Source of the DNA: CAZYQW01 sp964649825
Lineage (GTDB): Bacteria > Planctomycetota > B15-G4 > JADJEK01
NCBI GenBank assembly: GCA_964649825.1
Contig: CAZYQW010000116.1
Span: 22,078 to 86,077 of the forward strand
DNA length: 64,000 nucleotides
Direction of reading: 5' to 3'
The position numbers and the translations under genes were made by a program. This document shows, one piece after another, positions 1-8,775 of this stretch (position 1 is the first letter of the stretch; each line of letters starts with the position of its first letter). Below the pieces are notes generated by a model. It did no database searches. It worked only from the letters and a program-made list of their open reading frames with translations, and was not told the origin of the DNA.

Positions 1-1
1 G

Positions 2-1270
2 AGCCTGCGGCTCGCCGCGAGCAGCCTCGGCAACGTGAAGGGGACGCCCGATCTCCGGCTCTTGGTCGTCGACATCGGCGGCGGGTCGACCGACATCGCG
101 TGCGTCGACATCGCCTGGCAGGTCCGGGAGGAGGACGAGTCGATCGATGTCACGTTCAAGATGATCGAGTCGATGCGCTTCAACCGCGCCGGCGACCGGT
201 TGTCGCACCTCGTCGCCGCCGCGCTGGTCGAGTTCCTCGAGCAGAAGTACGGAGTCGACGAGTCGCTCGCCTTCGCCCTCGAGTCGAGGAACCCGGCGTT
301 CACGATGCACTACAAGCGCCAGGCGGTGTCGCGCATCACCGAGCTCGCCGAGGAGGCGAAGGCAGCGCTCTCGCGATCGACCGAGCCGTGGGTGCTCGGT
401 TCCGACGACGAGCGCGCGCTGATCACCTGCTTCGCGCCGCTCTTCTCCGGCGACCTGCCGGAGGAGAAGGTGCAGTCGGCGCCGCGGTTCGAGCTGACGC
501 GCGACGTGCTGACCGACTGGATCACGGCCGATCGCCAGTCGCTCGAGACGAACGGCGAGCCGGGCTTCATGGACATCTTCCTCTACCTCGAGGAGCTGCG
601 GGCGAGCCTGAGGGCATCGCGGCGCGACCCGAGCCTCGTCGTCCTCTCCGGCCGTTCGACGCGCCTGCCGTTCATCAAGGACCTCACGGCGCGCGCGCTC
701 GGCTTCCCGCTGCACCGCGTGCGGACGCTGGCGGAGATCCTTCCCGACTCGCTGAAGCTGAACGGCTTCCGCAACATGGACAAGCTCGCCGTCGTGTGCG
801 GCGCCCAGCGCTTCCGGTTCGGCGACCACATCCGGTTCGTGTCGCTCCCGGACGCGCAGATCTTCAACCGATACATCGGGACCGTGCGCGAGACCCCGAC
901 CGGACTGAAGCTGAACAAGGTGCTCATCCACCCCGGCGAAGGGAGTCCGCGCACGATCCAGGTGACGGTCGAGCCCGCCAAGGTCGTGCGGATCGGCCAC
1001 GCCTTCCGCGAGGACGGGCAGGCGCAGGTGATGGCGACGGTCGCCAACAACTCGCAGACCGAGCGACAGGTGGTCGACCTCGAGATCATCGACGACTACT
1101 CGGTGAAGACGGCGAAGGGGAAGGAGATCCTGCTCAGCGAGTGGGTCCCCGGCGGAGACGAGATCGTCGACAACTTCAACGACACCGGCCGCATCGACGG
1201 CGAGCCCGAGGGGTTCATCCGCCGGATCGTGCGGCGGAATCGAGCGGAATGGATGGCGGGTGGGCGGTGA
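2..1270 (+). CDS. SrfB-like actin/Hsp70-fold ATPase, 5'-truncated by window edge
   Basis: The frame is open to the first base, so the true start lies outside; 422 residues are visible. Near the visible N-terminus is a phosphate-binding loop of the actin/Hsp70/FGGY type (VVDIGGGSTDIACVD, about residues 22-36). A second nucleotide-site loop of the same fold, SGRSTRLP, lies near residue 218. This arrangement resembles virulence factor SrfB and related Hsp70-like ATPases; the family name is an inference because the N-terminal part is missing. The last ~120 residues look like a beta-rich accessory domain. The stop overlaps the GTG of the next gene (GTGA), so three genes appear translationally coupled. 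The two downstream products each have one N-terminal membrane helix, which suggests the ATPase works at the membrane. Confidence 0.7.
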   Translation, partial: SLRLAASSLGNVKGTPDLRLLVVDIGGGSTDIACVDIAWQVREEDESIDVTFKMIESMRFNRAGDRLSHLVAAALVEFLEQKYGVDESLAFALESRNPAFTMHYKRQAVSRITELAEEAKAALSRSTEPWVLGSDDERALITCFAPLFSGDLPEEKVQSAPRFELTRDVLTDWITADRQSLETNGEPGFMDIFLYLEELRASLRASRRDPSLVVLSGRSTRLPFIKDLTARALGFPLHRVRTLAEILPDSLKLNGFRNMDKLAVVCGAQRFRFGDHIRFVSLPDAQIFNRYIGTVRETPTGLKLNKVLIHPGEGSPRTIQVTVEPAKVVRIGHAFREDGQAQVMATVANNSQTERQVVDLEIIDDYSVKTAKGKEILLSEWVPGGDEIVDNFNDTGRIDGEPEGFIRRIVRRNRAEWMAGGR

Positions 1271-1644
1271 TCGGCACCTGGTCGAACCGGCGCCTGCTCC
1301 GTTTCGTCGTCGCTCTCTCCGGCGCGGCGGCGTTTCTCGGGTTCTTCGTCGTCCTCGTCGAGCTCACCGGCGGCCGTCGCGTCGACGCGCTGGAGCGTCG
1401 CGTCGACGGCATCGAGGCACGCCTCGGGCGGGCACCGGCGGGCCCGCGAGCGGCGGACGCGACCCGGCTTCTGTTCGAGCTCGAGGAGCTGGTCGCCGAG
1501 CTCGGCGGCCGCTTGGACGATCGATCGGCGGCGCCGGCGTCCACGGAGGACGCCGGCCGCATCGCCCGGATCCAGCACCGCCTTCGCGATCGGATCGCGC
1601 ACCTGCGCGAAGCGATCGACGGCGACGGCACGTCGGGTCCATGA
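1267..1644 (+). CDS. small membrane-anchored coiled-coil protein
   Basis: This is a 125-residue product starting with GTG inside the stop of the ATPase gene (GTGA) and ending in an ATGA overlap with the next gene. One strong membrane helix spans about residues 10-33. It is followed by a hydrophilic helical region with heptad-like Leu/Val/Ile spacing (residues 40-120), so a short coiled coil on one face of the membrane is likely. No family was recognised. Coupling on both sides indicates that it acts with the upstream SrfB-like ATPase and the downstream membrane protein, perhaps as a membrane subunit. Its function is unknown. Confidence 0.65.
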   Translation: MIGTWSNRRLLRFVVALSGAAAFLGFFVVLVELTGGRRVDALERRVDGIEARLGRAPAGPRAADATRLLFELEELVAELGGRLDDRSAAPASTEDAGRIARIQHRLRDRIAHLREAIDGDGTSGP

Positions 1645-2231
1645 CGCTCGTCGCGCTCTTCGCGACGCTGCTGCTGCTCGCGTGGCTCGCCGCGTTCCTG
1701 CTCTCGTGCCGGGTCGAGCTCGAGGCGGAGCGCGTCCGACAGTGGACGAGCGCGGGACGCACGGAGTCGGCGGAGCGGGTCGGCGAACTCCTGCACGCCG
1801 GCGTCGTGGACGGGTTGCTCCTCGACGCCGACGGCGGCGGGGTCGGCACGCTCCCGGTGCGCGCGCGCGAGGAGCACGACCCGTATCGAACGGTGGGTGA
1901 GCTGCTGCTGCGGCTCGACGACCTCGAGGCGAGCACGCGGCCGCAGGATCGAGAAGAGTGGGTGAAGGGCGTGTACCAGCTTCAGCGTTCCGTCGCCTCG
2001 CCGATCGCGTCGGCGCGACGCGTCCTCGAGCCATACTGGCGGGCCGCGATCGGCGCGCCCTGGCTCGACGAACGCGTGGCCGCGATCGAGTACGTCGAGC
2101 CCGGCGACCGCGTCGATCCCGGGCGCATGTGGGCCCTCAGCCACGGAACCCGCGTGCGGCAGCCGCTCGGCGTCGTCGTCCTCGGCGAAAGCGGCGCTAT
2201 CGTGAGCCGAGCCAAGGTGTTGTGCGAATGA
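1641..2231 (+). CDS. membrane-anchored protein of unknown function, third gene of the SrfB-like operon
   Basis: The product has 196 residues. The ATG lies in an ATGA overlap with the stop of the preceding gene. An N-terminal Leu/Ala-rich membrane helix (residues 2-24) is followed by a soluble domain that starts with charged helices and ends in a small beta-rich region (residues 140-196). A cysteine at residue 27 directly after the helix might suggest a lipobox, but the LSCR context is poor for one. No family was recognised. The tight overlaps imply stoichiometric production with the ATPase and the 125-residue protein. Confidence 0.65.
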   Translation: MTLVALFATLLLLAWLAAFLLSCRVELEAERVRQWTSAGRTESAERVGELLHAGVVDGLLLDADGGGVGTLPVRAREEHDPYRTVGELLLRLDDLEASTRPQDREEWVKGVYQLQRSVASPIASARRVLEPYWRAAIGAPWLDERVAAIEYVEPGDRVDPGRMWALSHGTRVRQPLGVVVLGESGAIVSRAKVLCE

Positions 2232-2431
2232 CTCGGCCGCGCCCGGCGGCGCGGGGTTGAAACGTCGCGGTGCGACGGTTCGAGGGCGCCGTGATCGACG
2301 TTCCATGCGCCGGTCGCGCCGGTCGAAGACTGCTTCACGATCGAACGATCGGCGGCTCGCCGGTCGGCGATCACGCCCGCGAGTCCGCGCGGGGCCACGA
2401 TTGCCCGCCAACTCGACCGGGACCAACCTCC

Positions 2432-2932
2432 ATGAAGCCATCGATCCAGCTCGACTCGAGCTCCCTGTCCGCCGTGACGAAGGAAACCCTGGTGCTGGGT
2501 TCGCTGCTCGAGACCGGCAAGGCGCACGCGCTCGTGGTGGAGGCGGATCCCGAGGTGCGCCTCGCGATCATGGTGCGACTCCTACGCGCCGGCTATCGCG
2601 TCAGCGTCGCGGCGAGCGGGCACGAGGCGCTCACGTTCGCGCTGCGCTGCGAGCCCGGCGTGGTCCTCGTGAGCGCGTCGCTGGCCGGCCGCGGCGCGGA
2701 GCAGGTCCTCGACGGCTTGGTCGAATCGCCCGCGACTTCGCACCTCCGTGCGCTCGTCTACCAGACCCGGCATGACGCGCTCACGCCGCGCCACCTGGCG
2801 CGACATCCCGCCGTCTACGCGCTCGTGCACGGGATGGACGTGATGATGAGCGATCGGCTCCACCGCCTGATCGACGACTGCAGTCGAGAACCCGCCGGAG
2901 AACGCGAGGGTCGCGGGCCGCTCGAACGCTGA
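2432..2932 (+). CDS. degenerate response-regulator receiver domain protein
   Basis: The product has 166 residues. Residues 32-150 have receiver-domain spacing: strand 1 ends in VVEADPEVR, which supplies the acidic residues normally binding Mg2+, and a later strand VVLVSASLAG corresponds to the phospho-acceptor loop. The acceptor aspartate position is occupied by serine (about S81), so phosphotransfer as in CheY is not expected. An alternative start upstream adds about 54 residues without recognisable features; the ATG at 2432 places about 30 residues before the domain. No histidine kinase or output domain is adjacent. It may be an atypical, phosphorylation-independent receiver; the target is unknown. 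Confidence 0.6.
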   Translation: MKPSIQLDSSSLSAVTKETLVLGSLLETGKAHALVVEADPEVRLAIMVRLLRAGYRVSVAASGHEALTFALRCEPGVVLVSASLAGRGAEQVLDGLVESPATSHLRALVYQTRHDALTPRHLARHPAVYALVHGMDVMMSDRLHRLIDDCSREPAGEREGRGPLER

Positions 2933-3091
2933 TTTCGTCTACGATGCCGGCGACTTCCCGCGTCCGTCCACGTCCTATTATCGAGGGCGCCCGGTGCATC
3001 GACTCGATCTCGAGGTCATCGATTCGCAGGCCCGCGCGCGAGGCTCGTCGGCGCTCGCCGCCGGCGTCGTGCGTCGAAGCGAGGACGAACG

Positions 3092-3886
3092 ATGAGCCTC
3101 CTCGCGCGCCTCGACGAGCGCACCCCGGCCGCGGCGCGCTCCCTGCCCGACTTCCTGATCATCGGCACGCAGAAGGGCGGCACCACGTCGCTCTTCCGCT
3201 ACCTGTCCGATCATCCGCAGGTAGCGCCCGGGCGCAAGAAGGAGATTCGCTTCTTCGACAAGCGCTTCCATCGCGGCGTGGACTGGTATCGCGCACACTA
3301 CCCGCCGCGGTGGCGTCGTCATCTGTATCGCGCCACGCGCGCGCGCCGTCTCGTCACCGGCGAGGCCACCCCGACCTACCTCTACTGGCCGGCGGCACCC
3401 GTCCGGGTGCGCGCGGTCGTGCCGAACGTCCGCCTCGTCGCGCTGCTGCGCGACCCGGTCGCCCGCGCGTACTCGCACTATCACCACGGCGTTCGGGCCG
3501 GCCGCGAGCCGCGGACGTTCGGCGTCGCCGTGGAGGAGGAGATCGAGGGGATCGAGCGCGGGGATCCTCCGGCGAAGTTCGCGTACGTCGCGAGGGGGCT
3601 CTACGCCCGGCAGCTCGAGCGGTGGTGGAGCGTGTTTCCGCGCGAGCAGCTCCAGATCCTGGCGTCGGAGGATCTCTACAAAGACCCGGATCGCGTGGTC
3701 GCCGACGTGTGCGGCTTCCTCGGAATCCGCCCGCCGGGCCCGGCCGGACGCCGGCGACGCGCGTACAACCGCCACCCGTACGAGCGCGCGGACGCCGCGA
3801 CGTGGGACCGGTTGACGGAGTTCTTCCGCGACGAGAACCGGACGCTGTTCGAGCGGCTGGGACGAGAGTTCGCGTGGTCGCCGTGA
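3092..3886 (+). CDS. PAPS-dependent sulfotransferase family protein
   Basis: This 264-residue protein is of usual size for a bacterial sulfotransferase domain. The 5'-phosphosulfate-binding loop is visible near the N-terminus (FLIIGTQKGGTTSL, about residues 23-36), and a 3'-phosphate-binding segment follows (LLRDPVARAYSHYHH, about 117-131). These are the two PAPS-binding signatures of the family, which transfers sulfate to carbohydrate or lipid acceptors. The EIRFFDK segment after the P-loop resembles heparan N-sulfotransferase-like members. No signal peptide is present, so it is cytosolic. It converges with a sulfatase-superfamily gene whose stop lies 27 bases away. The acceptor cannot be told from sequence. 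Confidence 0.85.
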   Translation: MSLLARLDERTPAAARSLPDFLIIGTQKGGTTSLFRYLSDHPQVAPGRKKEIRFFDKRFHRGVDWYRAHYPPRWRRHLYRATRARRLVTGEATPTYLYWPAAPVRVRAVVPNVRLVALLRDPVARAYSHYHHGVRAGREPRTFGVAVEEEIEGIERGDPPAKFAYVARGLYARQLERWWSVFPREQLQILASEDLYKDPDRVVADVCGFLGIRPPGPAGRRRRAYNRHPYERADAATWDRLTEFFRDENRTLFERLGREFAWSP

Positions 3887-3913
3887 ACCAGCACTCGCAG
3901 CGCGTCCGCGCCC

Positions 3914-5884
3914 TCAACGGCCGAGGTAGCCGAGCTGGCGGAGCTCCTCGGCCACGGTCTCGTCCATGTCGTCCTCGGAGAAGTAGCGCGGCTCGACGCC
4001 GCGCGGCACGACGGCGGCCTCGAACGCGAACAGCTCCGCGAGCAGGCGCTCGCAGACGTCTCGGTCGGTACGCGCCCGATTCTCGATCTCGGCCGGGTCT
4101 CGCGACAGGTCGTAGAGCTCGTGACGCAGCTCGTAGTCGCGGATGTTCGATAGCGCGAGCGGCGCGCGCCGTCCCGGGAGGAGGAGGTTGGCCGGCGCGA
4201 TGAGCTCGTCGATCGCCAGCCCCTTGGGATTGAAGATGAGCTTCCAGTCGCCCGATCGCACCCCGCGCGCCATCGTCTTGGGGTTGCCGCGCGCGACGAA
4301 GTAGACCGGGTCGTCGGTTCGCGGCGGGGCATCGGTCGCCAGCGCCCCCGCGAACGAGCGCCCCTCCACCGAAGGCGGGATCGGGACGCCGAGGAGCTCG
4401 AGGACGGTCGGCATCACGTCGACGAGCGTCACCGGGTCGAATCGCCGTACGCCGGACGCGATGCCCGGCCCGCGCACGATCAACGGAACGTGGACCTGTT
4501 CCTCGTAGGGGAAGAGCCCGTGGTTGAAGTACGCGTAGTGCTCGGTCATCGACTCGCCGTGGTCGGCGGTGAACAGGACGAGGGTCGATTCGTCCAGGTC
4601 GAGCCGATCGAGCTCGGCGAGCACGTCACGGATCGCGTCGTCCGTGTAGCGGATCTCTCCGTCGTAGTGGGAGACGTAGGCGTCGAGGTCGGTGCCGATC
4701 GACCGCATGTAGATCGCGCGATGGATGCCGTCGATGTAGTCGTCGTCGAGCACCGGCAGATCGGGAGCTCCGAGACGGTCGTCGAGCGCGTCTCCCTCGA
4801 ACATCTTCACGTACGATCGCGGCGGCCGGTACGGGCTGTGAGGATCGATGAAGTGGAGGTAGGCGAAGAACCGCTCGCTCGCGTGTTTCTCGAGCCACGG
4901 GAGGAACGTGTCGCGCACGACCCGCGCGTCCTTGGTGTCGTCGCGCTTCTGCTCGGCCTTCGTGCGACGGAGCCCGTGGAACTCGTCGAACCCTTGGTCG
5001 AACCCGAAGACCTCCGTGATGTTCACGTTCGCGGCGACCCCGAACGTCGTGACGCCGTGGGCACCCAGCACCTCGGCGATGGTGAGGCGGTCGGGCGGGA
5101 GCTCGACGGACGTCCGGTGGATCTGATGCGTCCGCGGCCAGGTGCCCGTGAAGAGCGACGCCACGGCGGGGGACGTCTTCGGCTGCGGAGTCGCGGCGCG
5201 CTCGAAGAGCGTGCCCTCGCGCGCGAACCGGTCGATCGCCGGGCTCGTGGCGCGGCCGTAGCCGTAGCACCCGAGGTGATCGGCGCGCAGCGTGTCGACG
5301 AGGATGACGAGGACGTTGCGGATCGGGACGGCCGGAGGTCGGGGGAGTCCGGCGGGCCGCACGTACGCCTCGTCGCGACCGGCCGCGATCGCGACGTCCG
5401 ACACCGTGGTCCGCAGCCACCAAGGGAACGAGAGCCCGAGCAGGAGCGCCGCTCCGACCACTGCGTGGACCGCGGTCGGCAAGCGGCGGGCCTCCTCGCG
5501 CCGGCGGGCGGCGAGGAGGAGGACCACGCAAAGCGCCAGCGCGATCGTCGCGAAGACGAGGGTCATCGCGCCGCGCGCGTCGTCGGCGTGGCGCAGCGCC
5601 TCGATCCCGACGAAGAGCGCCGGCGCGGCCGCCGCGGCGGGCCGCCCCAGCCCGGGACGAATCGCGGCGGCCGCCGTCGCCGCGGCGACCCCGACGAGCG
5701 CGGAGATCGGGAACGCCAGGACGACCGCGAGGAGATAGCGGGCGTGCTCGGACGGCGTCAACGAGTCGAGGAGCGCGTTCGTGGTGGACGCGACGAGCGC
5801 GGCCTCGATCGCGTGGACGACGAACGCACTCGCCATGGCCGTCGCGAGAAGGCGCGGAATCCGGGTGAGCAGGCTGTTTCCCAT
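3914..5884 (-). CDS. membrane-anchored sulfatase-superfamily protein with Thr at nucleophile site
   Basis: The product has 656 residues. About five hydrophobic segments occupy residues 10-160, followed by an extracytoplasmic alkaline-phosphatase/sulfatase fold from about residue 185. Metal-site motifs are clear: VLVILVDTLRADHLG (191-205), LHFIDPHSPY, and FTADHGES. At the position of the formylglycine cysteine (CxPSR) the protein has TSPAV (residues 237-241). Formylglycine cannot form there, so classical sulfate-ester hydrolysis is unlikely. Family relatives such as LtaS and EptA use a threonine nucleophile for phospho-group transfer, and this protein may do similar chemistry. The start ATG precedes a plausible first helix. 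Confidence 0.8.
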   Translation of the reverse strand: MGNSLLTRIPRLLATAMASAFVVHAIEAALVASTTNALLDSLTPSEHARYLLAVVLAFPISALVGVAAATAAAAIRPGLGRPAAAAAPALFVGIEALRHADDARGAMTLVFATIALALCVVLLLAARRREEARRLPTAVHAVVGAALLLGLSFPWWLRTTVSDVAIAAGRDEAYVRPAGLPRPPAVPIRNVLVILVDTLRADHLGCYGYGRATSPAIDRFAREGTLFERAATPQPKTSPAVASLFTGTWPRTHQIHRTSVELPPDRLTIAEVLGAHGVTTFGVAANVNITEVFGFDQGFDEFHGLRRTKAEQKRDDTKDARVVRDTFLPWLEKHASERFFAYLHFIDPHSPYRPPRSYVKMFEGDALDDRLGAPDLPVLDDDYIDGIHRAIYMRSIGTDLDAYVSHYDGEIRYTDDAIRDVLAELDRLDLDESTLVLFTADHGESMTEHYAYFNHGLFPYEEQVHVPLIVRGPGIASGVRRFDPVTLVDVMPTVLELLGVPIPPSVEGRSFAGALATDAPPRTDDPVYFVARGNPKTMARGVRSGDWKLIFNPKGLAIDELIAPANLLLPGRRAPLALSNIRDYELRHELYDLSRDPAEIENRARTDRDVCERLLAELFAFEAAVVPRGVEPRYFSEDDMDETVAEELRQLGYLGR

Positions 5885-5936
5885 CCGCCGAATCTTAAGA
5901 ACGCCGAGCCGCGCGACCGAAGCGAAGTTCCGGCCG

Positions 5937-7583
5937 CTACGGACAGAACGTGACCTGGAGTCCGTTCGAGTGCTGGACGTTGCCGCCCACCCCGGGGTCC
6001 CGCGCGGCGAATTGATAGTACAACGTCTGCCCGACCATCGGGGCGGCCACCGGGATCGCGAGCGCGGTGGTGCCCGACGCCGTCGTCGACGTGTAGTCGC
6101 GCATGAAGCCGGGTGGTCCGACCTGGATGGTGCCCCACGAGGTGACGTTGTTGCCGATCGATTGGCCGGAGAAGAGGACCGCGAACTCGCTCGGCTTGAA
6201 CCCGGTGCCCGTCACCGAGAACGACGAGCCGACCGAGGGGGTCCCGGTCCAGCCCATCTGCGCGAGCTGCCCGGTGGAGCCGACCTCGCCGAAGCCGTAG
6301 AGGCTCGGGGACGGGCAGGCGTTCGGGTCGAACCCGTCGATGAACGTCGCGCCGGCGCCGATCGGATCGAGGTGCGCCGCGACCTGGTTCCACTCCGACT
6401 GCAGACGCCCGTAGAAGTCGTCGAACGGGAACCCGCACGCCGCCGAGCCGCCCCAGAGCTGGCCGATGAAGCGGCCGTTGTCGTCGTAGAGCGGGCATCC
6501 GGACGACCCGGGTTCGGTGACGCCGAGGTCCCACTGGAAGATGCGCCAGTCGGTGCCGCTCTTGCCGGGAGCGTTGTTGTCGAAGCTGATCTTCTTCGGC
6601 TCGCCGCCTGGATGATGGATCGTCACCGAGTTGGGCGGGGTCGTGCCGGAACGGTTCCAGCCGGCGTAGTGGACGCCGTAGCTCGCCGGAATGCTCTCGG
6701 TGATCCGCACGAGCCGGTAGTCGATCCCGGCGTCGGTCGCGAGCTGCACCGAGCCCTGCACCGTCTGGATCGGCGGCGACCCGGACCCGCAGTTGGGACG
6801 CTCGTAGTTGAAGTAGAAGATCGCGTTGTTCAGGCCGCCGCAGTGGTTCGCCGTGATGAAGAGCTGCGTGCCGTCATTGTTGGTGTTGTTCAGCAACGAA
6901 CCCGTGCAGAGGAACCCGCTGCTCAGGATGCGCGCCACCGCACGGATCTGGTCGTCCCAGCCGTTGCCGGCCGGGCAATTGACGTCGACCTCGCAGTTGC
7001 CGAGGAACTGCGGGCTGTTCAGCCAGATCGTGACGTCTTGATACGCGTGCACCACCTGTCCCACCCGAAGGTCGGCGTGGAACTCCGCCCACGCCGGCTC
7101 GAGATACTCGACGATCGTGGTGTCGCCGCCGACGAGCCCGGTCGCGAACTGTCCGTTCTCCTTGTTGTTGAGCGCGTTGAACTGGCCGAGCACGGTGGCT
7201 CCATCGCGGCTGTAGGCGTAGAGCTCGCCGCCGTCGGGCAGGCGGTACTCCGAGAAGACGAGATTCAACGAGTAGGCGTCCCTCGACACGATCTGCAACC
7301 GCCAAAGCCGCGAGCCGTCGGCGAGCGTCTCCCAGACGCCGACCTCATCGATGTCGAGGTCCACCTCGATCGTCTCGCCGAACCGATACGGCGTGTTCTT
7401 GGGCGCGTTCATGTCCTGGATCATGAGGACGCGCGCGTCGATCTGCGGCATCGTGACGGTCGCGAGCGGCTTCGTGAGCACGGTCGTGAAGCTCGGCGGG
7501 GTTCCGCCGTAGCTGAGCTGCGCGTGTCCGGTGGAAGCCGTCGCGAGCCACGCGGACACGACGAGGAGCAGGGAGGAGCGCAT
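5937..7583 (-). CDS. secreted trypsin-like (lysyl endopeptidase-type) serine protease with C-terminal domain
   Basis: The product has 548 residues. The chosen ATG begins a typical signal peptide ending in TGHAQ (residue 21); the open frame further upstream has no coding character. The protease domain (about residues 200-410) carries His in FITANHCGG (H247), Asp in DAGIDYRLVRI (D288) and Ser in EPGSSGCPL (about S361), the arrangement of Achromobacter-type lysyl endopeptidases, with several Cys likely in disulfides. Residues ~60-190 form an N-terminal propeptide-like region. The last ~120 residues form a beta-rich domain ending NGLQVTFCP, also found on two other secreted proteins in this window. 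It likely acts outside the cytoplasm. Confidence 0.85.
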   Translation of the reverse strand: MRSSLLLVVSAWLATASTGHAQLSYGGTPPSFTTVLTKPLATVTMPQIDARVLMIQDMNAPKNTPYRFGETIEVDLDIDEVGVWETLADGSRLWRLQIVSRDAYSLNLVFSEYRLPDGGELYAYSRDGATVLGQFNALNNKENGQFATGLVGGDTTIVEYLEPAWAEFHADLRVGQVVHAYQDVTIWLNSPQFLGNCEVDVNCPAGNGWDDQIRAVARILSSGFLCTGSLLNNTNNDGTQLFITANHCGGLNNAIFYFNYERPNCGSGSPPIQTVQGSVQLATDAGIDYRLVRITESIPASYGVHYAGWNRSGTTPPNSVTIHHPGGEPKKISFDNNAPGKSGTDWRIFQWDLGVTEPGSSGCPLYDDNGRFIGQLWGGSAACGFPFDDFYGRLQSEWNQVAAHLDPIGAGATFIDGFDPNACPSPSLYGFGEVGSTGQLAQMGWTGTPSVGSSFSVTGTGFKPSEFAVLFSGQSIGNNVTSWGTIQVGPPGFMRDYTSTTASGTTALAIPVAAPMVGQTLYYQFAARDPGVGGNVQHSNGLQVTFCP

Positions 7584-7721
7584 GCGGGGACTCCAGAGAT
7601 GAATGAGTTCAGGCGTTCGGGGATTCGGGCTCGGGCTTGAACAGTGAGCGGATTGTAGTCCAATCTCGGGGCGCCTCGTTCGTCGGATCCCGTTCGATCT
7701 CGTTCGCTTGGAGCCGAGCCT

Positions 7722-8666
7722 ATGGATCGCCGCGTCTTTCTTGGTGGGATCACCGGGATCACCGGGATCACTGGATTCGCTGGGCTCACCGGAGCGGCCG
7801 CGCTGGCCGCCTCGAGCCGCGGCGCCCGGGCCGCCGGCCCGAACGACCCTCCGTTTCGGATCTCGCTCGCGCAATGGTCGCTGCATCGAGCGCTGCGTGG
7901 CAAGGAGATGGACCATCTCGACTTCGCGAAGGTCGCGAAGGACCGGTTCGGAATCGATGCGATCGAGTACGTCAACAGTTTCTTCAAGGACCGGGCGGTC
8001 GACTTCGACTACCTCGCGGAGATGAAGCGCCGAGCGGCCGAGCACGGCGTCACCAGCCTCCTGATCATGATCGACGGCGAGGGCGATCTCGCGGACGAGG
8101 ACGACGAGCGGAGGCGTCAGGCGGTCGAGAACCACTTCCGCTGGATCGCGGCGGCGCGGTTCCTCGGTTGTCACTCGATTCGCGTCAATGCGCGCGGGGG
8201 AGGCTCGCGCGACGACCAGATGCAGCGCGCGGCGGACTCGCTCCGCCGGCTGGGGAGGATCGGAGACGCCTATGGCATCGACGTGATCGTCGAGAACCAC
8301 GGCGGCAACTCCTCCGACGGGTCGTGGCTTGCCGCGACGCTCGCGCGCGCCGCTCACCCTCGCGTCGGGTCGTTGCCGGACTTCGGCAACTTTCGGCTCG
8401 AGGGAGATCGTTGGTACGACCGCTATCAAGGGGTGAAGGAGCTGATGCCGTTCGCCCGGGCGGTCTCCGCGAAGTCGCAGGACTTCGACGCGGAAGGCGA
8501 AGAGGTCCACACCGACTATCGCCGCATGCTCGAGATCGTGACCGGCGCCGGCTACCACGGCTACGTCGGCATCGAGTACGAGGGGGACGCGCTCTCCGAG
8601 TCGGACGGCATCGCGGCCACGAAGCTCCTGCTCGAGCGGGTGCGAGCCGCGCTGGCGGGAACCTGA
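7722..8666 (+). CDS. Tat-exported sugar phosphate isomerase/epimerase-like TIM barrel protein
   Basis: The product has 314 residues. It begins with a twin-arginine signal (MDRRVFLGG) followed by a hydrophobic stretch with a repeated Ile-Thr-Gly unit and an AAG cleavage-like end near residue 43. The mature part matches the xylose-isomerase-like/AP-endonuclease-2 TIM-barrel family: ISLAQWSLHRAL at the first strand, IEYVNSFF, SIRVNA, VIVENHGG, LPDFGNF and VGIEYEG at strand ends, with Glu/His/Asp metal-ligand candidates. Such Tat-exported members are common in Planctomycetota and act on sugars in the periplasm; the substrate is unknown. It is divergent from the protease gene. Confidence 0.8.
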   Translation: MDRRVFLGGITGITGITGFAGLTGAAALAASSRGARAAGPNDPPFRISLAQWSLHRALRGKEMDHLDFAKVAKDRFGIDAIEYVNSFFKDRAVDFDYLAEMKRRAAEHGVTSLLIMIDGEGDLADEDDERRRQAVENHFRWIAAARFLGCHSIRVNARGGGSRDDQMQRAADSLRRLGRIGDAYGIDVIVENHGGNSSDGSWLAATLARAAHPRVGSLPDFGNFRLEGDRWYDRYQGVKELMPFARAVSAKSQDFDAEGEEVHTDYRRMLEIVTGAGYHGYVGIEYEGDALSESDGIAATKLLLERVRAALAGT

Positions 8667-8698
8667 CTCGGACGGGCTCCGGGGCGCCGAGACGAAGC

Positions 8699-8731
8699 AC
8701 GCCCCGGCGCGAAGGGTCCGCGCCGGGGCGT
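8699..8731. terminator. 13-bp perfect GC-rich hairpin between convergent genes
   Basis: ACGCCCCGGCGCG and its exact reverse complement are separated by a 7-base loop. It lies 32 bases after the isomerase-like stop and 44 bases before the stop of the FG-GAP gene on the other strand. It lacks a U tract on either side, but its position and symmetry fit a bidirectional terminator. Confidence 0.65.
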
Positions 8732-8775
8732 GAGCGGCGCGCATGGGGATCACGCGCGCGACGACGTCGATTCGC

